DNA from: Parachlamydiaceae bacterium
GTDB lineage: Bacteria > Chlamydiota > Chlamydiia > Chlamydiales > Parachlamydiaceae
NCBI GenBank assembly: GCA_013698165.1
Contig: JACCVN010000515.1
Location: forward strand, 1 to 12,759
DNA: 12,759 nt
Direction: 5' to 3'
Translations under genes and position numbers: made by a program
The notes under the pieces: model-generated
Databases searched by the model: none
What the model saw: the letters and a program-made list of their open reading frames with translations, nothing else
What the model was told of the DNA's origin: nothing
Shown here: piece after piece, positions 1 to 7,035 of the stretch
How positions within the stretch are numbered: the first letter of the stretch is position 1
How the letters are laid out: the number at the start of each line of letters is the position of its first letter

Positions 1-29
1 GAGGAATCACCTCTTAGCTTGATGCGCAT

Positions 30-50
30 GCCGCATTCGCGGCTTTTATT
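30..50 (+). terminator. Hairpin with T-rich tail, possible intrinsic terminator
   Basis: A GC-rich stem, GCCGC and GCGGC around an ATTC loop (30-43), is followed directly by a T-rich run TTTTATTTT. This is the form of a Rho-independent terminator on the plus strand and would end a gene lying left of the window. The same 14-base hairpin occurs inverted at 12743-12756 without the T tail, so it may equally be a dispersed repeat. The stem is only 5 bp. Confidence 0.4.
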
Positions 51-64
51 TTGTGTTGATCATA

Positions 65-84
65 CCACTGGCTTACGCCAGTGG
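65..84. repeat. Perfect 8-bp hairpin CCACTGGC-TTAC-GCCAGTGG
   Basis: An exact 8-bp inverted repeat with a 4-base loop. It lies between two hairpins of the GCCGC-ATTC-GCGGC type (30-43 and 97-110), so the first 110 bases are a run of short hairpins. This looks like non-coding repeat DNA rather than gene sequence. No open reading frame of note crosses it. Function is not known. Confidence 0.5.
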
Positions 85-96
85 CTACATGCTGCC

Positions 97-110
97 GTCG
101 CATTCGCGAC
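97..110. repeat. GTCGC-ATTC-GCGAC hairpin, variant of the window-end repeat
   Basis: A 5-bp stem with an ATTC loop. It differs from the 30-43 copy by one compensated base pair (C-G to T-A), so the stem is kept while the sequence changes. The flanking bases GCTGCCG before and CTAGG after also match the inverted copy at the right end of the window (about 12739-12759), so the repeat unit is longer than the stem. Confidence 0.5.
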
Positions 111-188
111 TAGGGTGTTGTTTTTTGCTGTAAATATCGGGTATAATCACAAACTTCAAAATTAATATTGCTTCAACATATACTCAAC

Positions 189-330
189 ATGGCTGAATCT
201 GAAAATTTGGGAAACGCGAAAGCCCTCCCAGTTGAGCTCATTTTAAGGCCCTGTAGTATACAATACAGGGCCTTTAAATGAGCTCAACCCAGAGGCTTTG
301 GCGAAGCCGAAATTTCTCAGATTCAGCCAT
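189..330. repeat. Large 142-bp imperfect inverted repeat (MITE-like hairpin)
   Basis: Two arms of 67 bases (189-255 and 264-330) surround an 8-base loop. The outer 14 bases, ATGGCTGAATCTGA, are perfectly inverted. The inner part, GTTGAGCTCATTT followed by AAGGCCCTGTA, is nearly perfect. The middle of each arm matches less well and, read on the minus strand, contains ATTTCGGCTTCGCCAAAGCC, which resembles the core of the repeats at 3266-3343 and 3689-3787. Weaker pairing seems to extend to about 176 and 343. It lies downstream of metG and could act as a bidirectional transcription barrier. The rest of the gene-free stretch 1-441 holds only the short hairpins listed separately. Confidence 0.8.
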
Positions 331-395
331 TTCTAGCATATGTTTATCCCACTGATTTACACATGTTTATAACTAAGCTTAACGAAAAGCGCTAA

Positions 396-415
396 AGCCT
401 ATGCTACATTAGGCT
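396..415 (-). terminator. Weak hairpin after metG
   Basis: AGCCTA and TAGGCT pair across an 8-base loop about 27 bases beyond the metG stop codon (minus strand). The tail that follows on the minus strand is only moderately T-rich. It may help to end the yicC-to-metG transcript together with the larger hairpin at 189-330. The evidence is thin. Confidence 0.25.
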
Positions 416-441
416 GGCCCCCGCAGACGCTCTATAATGCA

Positions 442-2505
442 TTAGGTAACAATCGCACCGGCGGGGAGCTGTTGAATTGACACAACTTCGAGAGCTTTGT
501 CAAGGCTGCCGGCGAGGAGCATACCCCGGCTTTCTACGCCCATCAACACAGCGGGCTTTAGGTTGGCGACTACGACAACCTTTTTGCCGATTAATTGTTC
601 AGGTTGATAAAACTGACTGATACCGGAAACGATCGTGCGTTTTTCAAAACCGAGATCAACTTGCAGCTGCAGCAGCTTCTTACTTTTAGGCACAGCCACA
701 GCAGTTTCTATGACTCCGACACGCAGGTCAATCTTTCCGAAATCTTCGTATTCAATAGGAGCTTTTAAAGGTGCATACTCGACAGGTTTAGCTTCTTGCT
801 CAGCGGGCTTCTGGTGCTCTGCAGACAGGGCATGCAGTTTTAAAATTTCTTGTTCCATTTGTGCGTCTTCGATCCTTTGAAAGAGAATTTTGGGTTCATT
901 TAATTTCTGTCCTTGCGGGATAAAGTCCGCAGCAATATTTGTCCAGCCCTTAGTGACCATCTCATCGACTCCATATCCTAGCATGAGCCAAACTTTTGAG
1001 GCTGCATCCGGTATAATCGGTGAAGAGAGCAATGCTAAAAGTTTAATGCAGTCTAGACAGCACGCTATTGTTGTCAGCATACGCCCATGCGTCGCAGGAT
1101 CTTTTGCATCTTTCCAAGGATGCTTACTATCAAAATAGACATTTCCGGCTTGAGCGAGCTCCATGATAAGTTGACTTGCGCGGCGCACTCTAAAATTCGC
1201 ATAGTTTTCTTTTGCTTCTTTGACAATGAGCGCAATCGCCTCTAAAAATTCTATATCGACTTGTTCCAATGAACCTTTAGCAGGAACTTTCCCTTCGCAT
1301 TGATTTTTGGCAAATACAAGCACGCGATTAACTAGATTGCCATATTTACCCAGCAATTCACTATTGCAGCGGATCTGGAAATCTTTCCAGGTAAACTCTG
1401 AATCTGAGGTTTCAGGGGCATTGGCAGCGATTGTATAACGAATTTGATCTGTGCTATAGCGGCTAAAAAAGTCATCGAGATCGATGTACCAGCCATCAGA
1501 TTTGCTAAATTGGCGACCTTCCAACTTGAAAAATTCATTGGCAGGAAGCTCATCAACAATCTTATAAGGGATATTTTGTCCCATTTCCATTGCAGGGAAA
1601 ATTGCCGCATGGAAAGGAATGTTATCTTTGCCGATGAAGTTCACAAGTTTCGTATTCTCATCGAGCCAATAATCTTTCCAACGATCCTCATGACCGATTT
1701 TTTCCGCCCATTCTTTTGTAGCGCAAATATAGCCGATAGGCGCATCAAACCAGACATAGAGCACCTTACCTTCAGTGTTTGGCAATGGAATAGGTATACC
1801 CCAATTGGAATCGCGCGTAATCGCACGCGGCCTTAAATCGTCGATATAATTTTTAATGAAATTCGTAACATTGGGTTTCCAACTTTTAGTCTCTAACCAG
1901 GCGTTAAGTCTTTCCTTAAACTTTTCTAATAAAAGAAACCAATGCTTTGTCGGCTTATGCATAAGCGCCGAATTAGTGAGCTTTGAGCGAGGATTAATGA
2001 GGTCTGTTGCATCATAGCTTGCACCGCAAGAAGGACATTCATCTCCGCGGGCAGAATCAAAACTACACTTAGGACAGGTTCCAACGACATAACGGTCAGC
2101 TAAAAATCGGCCATCAGTTTCTGAATAAAGCTGGTCGGTCACTCTTTCTTCAATATAACCATTATTGAGGAGATCAGTGAAAAACTGCTGTGTAGTTGCA
2201 ATGTGACCTGACCAAGTCGTTCGGGAATAATGATCAAAGGAAAAGTTCATGCGCTGAAAAAGGTCTTTGATGACGCCATGATAGATGTCAACATGCTCCT
2301 GAGGCGTTCTTCTGGCCATCTCAGCACTTAAGGTAATAGCAACACCAAATTCATCCGATCCGCAAATGTAAATTACGTCATTGTGCATTAACCGTTCAAA
2401 CCGTGCATAGCAATCGCCGGGAAGATATGCGCCGGCAATATGCCCAAAATGCAGGGGACCATTAGCATAAGGAAGCGCAGAAGTAATCAATATTTTCTTT
2501 TTCAT
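442..2505 (-). CDS. metG: Methionyl-tRNA synthetase
   Basis: Charges tRNA(Met) with methionine in the cytoplasm, for both initiation and elongation. The 687-residue protein begins with the class I catalytic fold: the HIGH signature appears as HFGH (residues 19-22) after PYANGPL. A zinc knuckle has four cysteines at 144, 147, 157 and 160 (CPKC and CPSC). The KMSKS loop reads QFSKSDG (332-338). An alpha-helical anticodon-binding region follows. Residues from about 585 form a C-terminal EMAP-II/Trbp111-like tRNA-binding domain (FGKIDLRVG, then KPAVLMGVESRGMLLAG). The length matches the long E. coli-type enzyme (about 677 residues). It is the last gene of the minus-strand block, 25 bases after the membrane-protein gene, with a weak GAGA-type ribosome site. 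The gmk-omega-metG order is typical of Chlamydiae. Confidence 0.97.
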   Translation of the reverse strand: MKKKILITSALPYANGPLHFGHIAGAYLPGDCYARFERLMHNDVIYICGSDEFGVAITLSAEMARRTPQEHVDIYHGVIKDLFQRMNFSFDHYSRTTWSGHIATTQQFFTDLLNNGYIEERVTDQLYSETDGRFLADRYVVGTCPKCSFDSARGDECPSCGASYDATDLINPRSKLTNSALMHKPTKHWFLLLEKFKERLNAWLETKSWKPNVTNFIKNYIDDLRPRAITRDSNWGIPIPLPNTEGKVLYVWFDAPIGYICATKEWAEKIGHEDRWKDYWLDENTKLVNFIGKDNIPFHAAIFPAMEMGQNIPYKIVDELPANEFFKLEGRQFSKSDGWYIDLDDFFSRYSTDQIRYTIAANAPETSDSEFTWKDFQIRCNSELLGKYGNLVNRVLVFAKNQCEGKVPAKGSLEQVDIEFLEAIALIVKEAKENYANFRVRRASQLIMELAQAGNVYFDSKHPWKDAKDPATHGRMLTTIACCLDCIKLLALLSSPIIPDAASKVWLMLGYGVDEMVTKGWTNIAADFIPQGQKLNEPKILFQRIEDAQMEQEILKLHALSAEHQKPAEQEAKPVEYAPLKAPIEYEDFGKIDLRVGVIETAVAVPKSKKLLQLQVDLGFEKRTIVSGISQFYQPEQLIGKKVVVVANLKPAVLMGVESRGMLLAGSLDKALEVVSIQQLPAGAIVT

Positions 2506-2530
2506 AATTTCTCGATTGGAATCTAAAGTC

Positions 2531-3172
2531 TCAATAGGAATCTAAATGACGGTACTCAGCCTTAGGCCTTGGCCTCTTTACAATGAGCACTTCTAAACTT
2601 GTATTAGGGACACACTTCCAACCGACAAGCACATGCGAGTCTATATCTACATAGAGAGGCCCTGGTTTCATCAGGGCATACTGCGGCTCTACAGCCCTGG
2701 GAGAAGGTTCTTTCGATGAGCGTTCTGTCTGAAAACCTTCCATAGATTCATGCATATCGCGAATGGCTATCTGCTGTTCTTCAGATAAGCTCCCCCAAGA
2801 TACAAAGTGACCGGGATATCTTTTCTGAATAAAATCCCAATCCACGCTAATTGTATCAAACCAAGTCACACTCTTTTGAAAAATGCGCCCTGTCTCACGG
2901 CAGAAGGATGATGTTCGTAAAACAAAAAGCCGATTTTCGTAATCTTGCAGATCATAAATGTATCGCAATACCCGCTCAGCATTATAATAGGAAAGATCTG
3001 AACATTTGCGCAGGGGTATTCCACTATACGGACTTAAGCAGGGACTGCGATGGCTAAAGCGCCAGGCAAACCAAAAGGCCGCAAACAATAAAAAAAAGAC
3101 GCCCAAAATTGCAAAGCCAAATAACATCACATTGGTAGGGGTAACTTCGGCAATAAATAAGCTGTAACTCAT
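2531..3172 (-). CDS. Single-pass membrane protein of unknown function
   Basis: A 213-residue protein that I do not recognise. The N-terminus has one strong hydrophobic segment (about residues 14-38, rich in Phe, Leu and Ala), followed by basic residues (RFSHR). This suggests a membrane anchor with the remainder in the cytoplasm, or an uncleaved signal anchor. The soluble part contains several Tyr and Trp residues and four Cys, with no catalytic motif that I can name. The C-terminus is basic and tyrosine-rich. The start is well supported by an almost ideal Shine-Dalgarno sequence, AAAGGAGGT, six bases before the ATG. It lies between the omega-like gene and metG, separated from the former by a hairpin repeat. 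The C. trachomatis order as I recall it has no gene here, so it may be specific to a chlamydial sublineage. Confidence 0.8.
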   Translation of the reverse strand: MSYSLFIAEVTPTNVMLFGFAILGVFFLLFAAFWFAWRFSHRSPCLSPYSGIPLRKCSDLSYYNAERVLRYIYDLQDYENRLFVLRTSSFCRETGRIFQKSVTWFDTISVDWDFIQKRYPGHFVSWGSLSEEQQIAIRDMHESMEGFQTERSSKEPSPRAVEPQYALMKPGPLYVDIDSHVLVGWKCVPNTSLEVLIVKRPRPKAEYRHLDSY

Positions 3173-3265
3173 TTTAATACCTCCTTTCCTTATTAGCGTT
3201 CATAAGGTGGCAAGGGCAGGGTTATGGTTGCTGCTTTGCCATCTAAAAACAACGTATTTTGGTCG

Positions 3266-3343
3266 TATACCGGAATCTAATGCTTTTTAACATTTCGGCT
3301 GTGCCAAAGCCCAAATGTTAAAAAACAATTAGATCCCGGTATA
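3266..3343. repeat. 78-bp hairpin repeat, copy A of the ATACCGG family
   Basis: Arms 3266-3295 and 3313-3343 are inverted copies with few mismatches, starting TATACCGG, passing TCTAAT and ending AACATTT. The loop region contains CGGCTGTGCCAAAGCCC. A weaker outer pairing (GGGCAGGG near 3214 with CCCTGCCC near 3356) may extend it. It fills most of the gap between the omega-like gene and the membrane-protein gene. The arm start (ATACCGG, then TCTA) and the GCCAAAGCCC core are shared with the repeat at 3689-3787. If transcribed it would form a stable stem-loop that could affect mRNA processing or partial termination. Confidence 0.75.
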
Positions 3344-3391
3344 ACTAAAATTGTGCCCTGCCCATGCCCAGTTTATTATAAAGCCCTTCTT

Positions 3392-3646
3392 TTAGCTTTG
3401 AACTTTAAGTATATCTTCTTCGGTTACTTCAAACGTGTCAAATTGATCCCTTCCGGCATTTAGCTCTTGCATAATCAAGAGAGCGACGTTTTTAACATCA
3501 GTTTTGACTCTGGGTGCCCGACCGGTTTGGATCATTTGAGCAGCAAGTTTAATCGCATAATTGACCAAATCAAACTGACTTGCAAATCTTTTCTTAAGCT
3601 TCTCGTTTGTCAATACATCTTTAAGAACATCTTTATTGTCGTCCAT
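3392..3646 (-). CDS. rpoZ: DNA-directed RNA polymerase omega subunit-like protein (CT031 family)
   Basis: An 84-residue small protein. The segment FDLVNYAIKLAAQMI (25-39), followed by a Pro-containing turn and KNVALLIMQELNAG (52-65), matches the omega pattern FDLV-x-x-A followed by an ALxEI-like helix. Omega binds the beta' subunit and aids polymerase assembly. Position supports this: yicC-gmk-rpoZ is a widespread bacterial order, and Chlamydiae carry a small gene (CT031) between gmk and metG. I chose the ATG at 3646 rather than the in-frame ATG at 3673 because AGGAG lies five bases before it, and the extra nine residues MFYYFLGDL do not look like omega. Hairpin repeats lie on both sides of the gene. 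The sequence is divergent, so 'omega-like' is safer than a firm assignment. Confidence 0.75.
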   Translation of the reverse strand: MDDNKDVLKDVLTNEKLKKRFASQFDLVNYAIKLAAQMIQTGRAPRVKTDVKNVALLIMQELNAGRDQFDTFEVTEEDILKVQS

Positions 3647-3650
3647 TAAA

Positions 3651-3656
3651 TCTCCT
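3651..3656 (-). promoter_or_regulatory. Ribosome binding site that fixes the omega-like gene start
   Basis: On the minus strand TAGGAGA lies about five bases before the ATG at 3646. The upstream in-frame ATG at 3673 has only A/T-rich sequence before it, so this site decides the start. Confidence 0.6.
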
Positions 3657-3688
3657 AAAAAATAATAAAACAATTGTAAGAAACATTC

Positions 3689-3787
3689 ATACCGGCCTCT
3701 AGTTAGAGTTTTTCATTTTGACCACGCCAAAGCCCCAGAGTGCTTTCGCGATGGTCCAAATGAGAAATTCTAACTAGAGGCCGGTAT
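3689..3787. repeat. 99-bp hairpin repeat, copy B of the ATACCGG family, overlapping the gmk stop
   Basis: Arms 3689-3732 and 3743-3787 are inverted copies. The outer 19 bases, ATACCGGCCTCTAGTTAGA, are perfect, and the rest pairs with few mismatches up to a 10-base loop (CCCCAGAGTG). The left arm ends in CGCCAAAG next to CCCC, matching the core of copy A (3266-3343). The right arm overlaps the end of gmk: on the minus strand GATACCGGCCTCTAG supplies the final codons Asp-Thr-Gly-Leu and the TAG stop. The element lies between gmk and the omega-like gene and would fold strongly in a shared transcript. Confidence 0.8.
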
Positions 3788-4373
3788 CTACGCGGTGATC
3801 TTCCGCGATCAGGATGCTGCGCAATACCTGATAGGCAATGTTTAAATCTCGATTGATCACAAAATAATCGTAGAATCTTGCTGCCTGCAATTCCTTTTCA
3901 GCAATATTGATCCTTTCATCAATTTTTTCCATCGTTTCAGTCCCCCGCTTTATAAGGCGGCGACGTAGCTCTTCAATCGACGGAGGGCCCACAAAAATAT
4001 ATGTTGCAGGATAACTTCCTTTTAATTGCAAAGCCCCTTGTGTATCAATGACCAGCACGACATGCTTGCCTAAAGCCAGTTGTGCCTCTACCCATAATTT
4101 CGATGTTCCATAATAACAACCATAAAGGCTCACATACTCCAGAAAGTCGCCACTGGCAATCCGCTTCTGAAACTCTTCCGCAGAAATGAAATTATAATGG
4201 ACACCATCAATCTCACCAAGACGAGGGTTTCGTGTAGTATAAGAAATGCTTTCGATAACAGAAGGAAATTCTTGGACAAGCATCTGCACAAGAGTTGTTT
4301 TCCCTGTCCCTGCGGGAGCACTTACTATAAATGCTCTCCCCCTATGGCTCTCACTTAGCAGCTTTTGAGGCAT
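3774..4373 (-). CDS. gmk: Guanylate kinase
   Basis: Phosphorylates GMP (and dGMP) to the diphosphate with ATP in the cytoplasm. The 199-residue protein shows the P-loop SAPAGTGKTT (18-27), the GMP-binding stretch SYTTRNPRLGEIDGVHY (44-60) with the conserved arginines, YYGT at 87-90, and a lid region RRRLIKRGTE. Length is normal for the family (about 200). The ATG lies two bases after the yicC stop with little Shine-Dalgarno signal, which suggests translational coupling to yicC. Oddity: the last residues (DTGL) and the stop codon come from the arm of a hairpin repeat, so the original C-terminus may have been replaced. The catalytic core is intact and the gene should be functional. Confidence 0.96.
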   Translation of the reverse strand: MPQKLLSESHRGRAFIVSAPAGTGKTTLVQMLVQEFPSVIESISYTTRNPRLGEIDGVHYNFISAEEFQKRIASGDFLEYVSLYGCYYGTSKLWVEAQLALGKHVVLVIDTQGALQLKGSYPATYIFVGPPSIEELRRRLIKRGTETMEKIDERINIAEKELQAARFYDYFVINRDLNIAYQVLRSILIAEDHRVDTGL

Positions 4374-4375
4374 GC

Positions 4376-5305
4376 TTATTCAACATTTTGTATTTGTTCA
4401 CGGATACGCTCAACTTCAGTTTTCATTTCGATGACTAGCTGTCCGATTTCTTTTTCTAATGATTTAGCACCAATAGTATTTATTTCTCTCTTCATTTCTT
4501 GGACAATAAATTCGAGTGTCTTACCGATATCAATCTCAGGACCGTCTAATAAAGCGACAAACTGCACTAAATGGGATCTGAATCTTGCTACCTCTTCAGA
4601 GATATCTATACGATCAGCAAAATGACCCACTTCACGAGCTATGTCAATACGGTCTGCATAGGTATTTGCATCAGTCAAGACACCTTCTTTACTATTTAAA
4701 AACTCGTTCAGCAATTCATCGAGCCGCGATTTAATTTTAATGCGGTAGCGTTCAACAGCATGAGGAGCCAATTCAACAATTTTTACTAGCAGCTCTTCAA
4801 GCTTTACTAATCTTTTTGAAATGTCTAGATTGAGCGCTTGCCCCTCAATAATTTTCATTTCCACCAGTTTATCAAGGGACATATTGACGGCATTTTGCAA
4901 AACATTGTGTAGAGCCTCATCATCAGAGGCAATATTCTCAAAAAGAAGGATGCCATCATATTTCGACAGAACTTCTAAAGTCAAAGGGATATCTTTTGAC
5001 AAACCTAACTCACTTGAAATTGCTTCCCAAGCCGATTTCAATTGTCGCACAAAAGGCAGATTTGGCTTAACAGCAATGGGGATAGAATCTCCGAATTCAG
5101 CCGCTAGCCTAAACGTCAATTGCCCTCTTGACACTGCAGAAAAGATCCATTTTCTGACGTCAGATTCAAAACAATAAAGCTCAGGGGGAAGTTGCACCGA
5201 AAGATCAAAATGCTTGCGGTTTAGTGATTGTATATCGACTGTAAAGCGTCCAACGTCATTTGAGAGAGTCGCTCTCCCACAAGCTGTCATACTTCTTAAA
5301 GCCAT
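4376..5305 (-). CDS. yicC: YicC family protein, putative endoribonuclease
   Basis: A 309-residue member of the YicC/YloC family. The N-terminus reads MALRSMTACGRA, close to the family's MIRSMTGFGR. The C-terminal DUF1732 part contains EMKREINTIGAKS (about 270-282) and the ending EMKTEVERIREQIQNVE, both hallmarks of the family. E. coli YicC has been linked to RNA cleavage; its role in Chlamydiae is not known to me. The stretch around residues 224-250 repeats a DRIDI-type pattern twice, as the family usually does in looser form. It is the first gene of the minus-strand block and lies two bases before gmk, a pairing common in other bacteria. The start has a weak ribosome site, but the ATG places the SMTxxGR motif at the usual distance. 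Confidence 0.92.
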   Translation of the reverse strand: MALRSMTACGRATLSNDVGRFTVDIQSLNRKHFDLSVQLPPELYCFESDVRKWIFSAVSRGQLTFRLAAEFGDSIPIAVKPNLPFVRQLKSAWEAISSELGLSKDIPLTLEVLSKYDGILLFENIASDDEALHNVLQNAVNMSLDKLVEMKIIEGQALNLDISKRLVKLEELLVKIVELAPHAVERYRIKIKSRLDELLNEFLNSKEGVLTDANTYADRIDIAREVGHFADRIDISEEVARFRSHLVQFVALLDGPEIDIGKTLEFIVQEMKREINTIGAKSLEKEIGQLVIEMKTEVERIREQIQNVE

Positions 5306-5414
5306 AGTACTTTTAATCCGAATTAATCATATCTCAATCTTTTAAGCCGAGAAAAAGAAAACTTACGCCCACGACGAAACATTGAAGAGGTAACGATATA
5401 ATAAATGGGAGGGG

Positions 5415-5597
5415 CATTCTTGTCAAATGGAATGGGATGTAATGGACTAAATGGACAAACTTAGACAGATATCGTCACACTTACACTACGTCATCTAGTC
5501 CATTAGACATTTAGTCTATTAGTATATTAATCCATTAGTCCATTTTAGTCAATTTAGCCCATTCTGTCCAATTCATCCATTTGGATTGACAAGAATG
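5415..5597. mobile_element. 183-bp MITE-like element with 12-bp terminal inverted repeats
   Basis: CATTCTTGTCAA at 5415-5426 and its exact reverse complement TTGACAAGAATG at 5586-5597 bound the element. Inside, from 5496 to 5582, is a degenerate array of about ten 8-9 base units around TTAGTCCAT. The left side (5426-5460) carries a few units of the inverted form ATGGACTAA. A unique spacer of about 40 bases separates the halves, so the whole could fold into a long imperfect hairpin. No coding potential and no clear target-site duplication is visible. It occupies most of the gene-free stretch 5306-5687 between yicC and the divergent hydrolase gene; the remainder is AT-rich and probably holds promoters. 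Origin by a transposase acting in trans is an inference. Confidence 0.6.
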
Positions 5598-5642
5598 GTA
5601 GAATTAGCCATTATTTAACATTTAATGCCAAAATTTATACAA

Positions 5643-5676
5643 TCTTAATAAAACTTTTCTTAATAGAATCTTAATA
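5643..5676 (+). promoter_or_regulatory. Three direct TCTTAATA repeats before the hydrolase gene
   Basis: TCTTAATA occurs exactly at 5643-5650, 5658-5665 and 5669-5676; the first and third are each preceded by AA. The last copy ends 11 bases before the start codon of the hydrolase. The spacing (15 and 11 bases) would place sites near the promoter or leader, so they might bind a regulator. Chance similarity in AT-rich DNA is possible. Confidence 0.3.
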
Positions 5677-5687
5677 ATGGATCAAAA

Positions 5688-6989
5688 ATGTCTATTGCTC
5701 TACTTCCATCGGGTTCATTTCAGGTTTATCCTTGTAATGATATTTTTAAAACTCAAGAAAAGATTGCTTACGCTAACAGCTTAATACAAAAATGCTTACG
5801 CATCGCTTATACAATTCTTTCAATTATTGTCATCCCACTCGGTATCGCTAGATTAACTGTTTATATCGTAAGTAAAATAGCCCCCTCAAATATTATCCCT
5901 GGGATTGGTCTGTATAATTTAGATGTTTTGTTAGCAAAATTTAAAACAAAGCCTACAGAAACGCTACAAGATGAAATTCAATACCTTCAACATCTTCATC
6001 ATTTTAGAGATCAGTTTATTGCAGACCCTACCAACAAAGCAAAGCAAGTGACTATAACCACCGCAGATGGTGTAGAACTTGATGCTTGTTCTATTACAAG
6101 TCCAAGTCAAGCACCTGCCGGAGTACAAAAATGGATCGTCTACTTTCATGGTCACAAAAGCTGCTATGAAGGCCAAATGAGTGAGCTCAAACTTATTGCT
6201 GTTAAGACCGGAGCAAATGTACTCAGCGCAAACTATAGAGGGATAATGCGCAGTAAAGGAACCCCAAGCTGTTCGCATGATTTAGTTTTAGACGGAGAAG
6301 CTCAGATTCAGTATCTTCTAAGCCTTGGGGTAGCAAAAGAAAATATACTTCTTCACGGTTGGTCTCTAGGAGGAGCTGTAGCAACAGAAGTTGCCTCAAA
6401 TCACCAGGAAAAAGGACATGAAATAAATCTTTGCAATGAGCGCTCCTATGCCAACCTGATAGAACTATTGAAAACTCGCCTGCCTAAAATATTTGGATCG
6501 ACGATAAAAAATATTATAGGTTTTTCTGCAGGTATATTTCTGCATGCTGCCGGCTGGCAATTTGACGGAGTAAAAAATTTCCAAAAAATTAATGGCCAAA
6601 AGTGGATTATTTACAGCAAAGAAGATGGCTTTTCTAAATACTCTGCAAGCCTTTATAAAGGCTTAAAAGAAGCTATGATGACAAAAGATGACCGTAATAT
6701 CAAAAAACAACGTGTCAAATCTAGAAACACTAGTGGGAAGCCCAAAATTAAAGACTATGACCAATACTACAAACCAAAAAACACCCATAATCTTTCCTAC
6801 GCCCAAAACAGAAACCGTGCAGACATTGTCAAAAAAAATGGAATTGCCATTCATTGTAAGCCAATTTCAGCAACGAAAGAAGTTTTCGAACGTTATGTTT
6901 TGCAGGCAAAAGCAGCTTTAAAAATCAAAACAACCCTTTCTACCTTCCAAACTTTCAAATCCTATCTGGAATATTTGCTTCCTTTTTGA
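5688..6989 (+). CDS. Alpha/beta hydrolase with N-terminal membrane segment
   Basis: A 433-residue protein. Residues 36-65 form a hydrophobic stretch that could anchor it to a membrane. The hydrolase fold begins at about 120: WIVYFHGH (149-156) gives the oxyanion-hole region, and GWSLGG (224-229) is the nucleophile elbow with Ser226. Asp313 (in YSKEDGFS) is a likely acid residue and His367 a candidate catalytic histidine, but the region after 330 is basic and low in complexity, so these are tentative. The substrate (ester, lipid or peptide) cannot be told. The ATG has a weak GGA site before it. The following fragment at 7129 is a paralogue of its first 80 residues, so this belongs to a multi-copy family in the genome. 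Multi-copy hydrolases with a hydrophobic N-terminus in intracellular bacteria may act on the host, which is inference only. Confidence 0.8.
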   Translation: MSIALLPSGSFQVYPCNDIFKTQEKIAYANSLIQKCLRIAYTILSIIVIPLGIARLTVYIVSKIAPSNIIPGIGLYNLDVLLAKFKTKPTETLQDEIQYLQHLHHFRDQFIADPTNKAKQVTITTADGVELDACSITSPSQAPAGVQKWIVYFHGHKSCYEGQMSELKLIAVKTGANVLSANYRGIMRSKGTPSCSHDLVLDGEAQIQYLLSLGVAKENILLHGWSLGGAVATEVASNHQEKGHEINLCNERSYANLIELLKTRLPKIFGSTIKNIIGFSAGIFLHAAGWQFDGVKNFQKINGQKWIIYSKEDGFSKYSASLYKGLKEAMMTKDDRNIKKQRVKSRNTSGKPKIKDYDQYYKPKNTHNLSYAQNRNRADIVKKNGIAIHCKPISATKEVFERYVLQAKAALKIKTTLSTFQTFKSYLEYLLPF

Positions 6990-7035
6990 AAGAAATGTTG
7001 AAATGGGGCAGAATGTACACATTATTTTGTTGTAG

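Noticed and set aside
1444..1836. A 130-codon open frame on the plus strand opposite metG
   Set aside because: It lies wholly within the well-supported metG frame, has no ribosome site and encodes a Cys/Ile/Phe-rich sequence typical of an antisense shadow.
3647..3673. Longer start for the omega-like protein at 3673
   Set aside because: There is no ribosome site before it, while AGGAG is placed ideally before the ATG at 3646; the extra residues do not match the family.
4560..4680. Internal duplication in YicC (two DRIDI-type segments)
   Set aside because: E. coli YicC has a comparable segment of the same length in this region, so it is a family feature rather than a recent duplication.
4821..5177. 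A 118-codon open frame on the plus strand opposite yicC
   Set aside because: Antisense to a clear YicC family gene; low-complexity Ser-rich product without recognisable motifs.
5496..5582. CRISPR-like array of short repeats
   Set aside because: Units are only 8-9 bases, highly degenerate and contiguous with no unique spacers; no cas genes are nearby.
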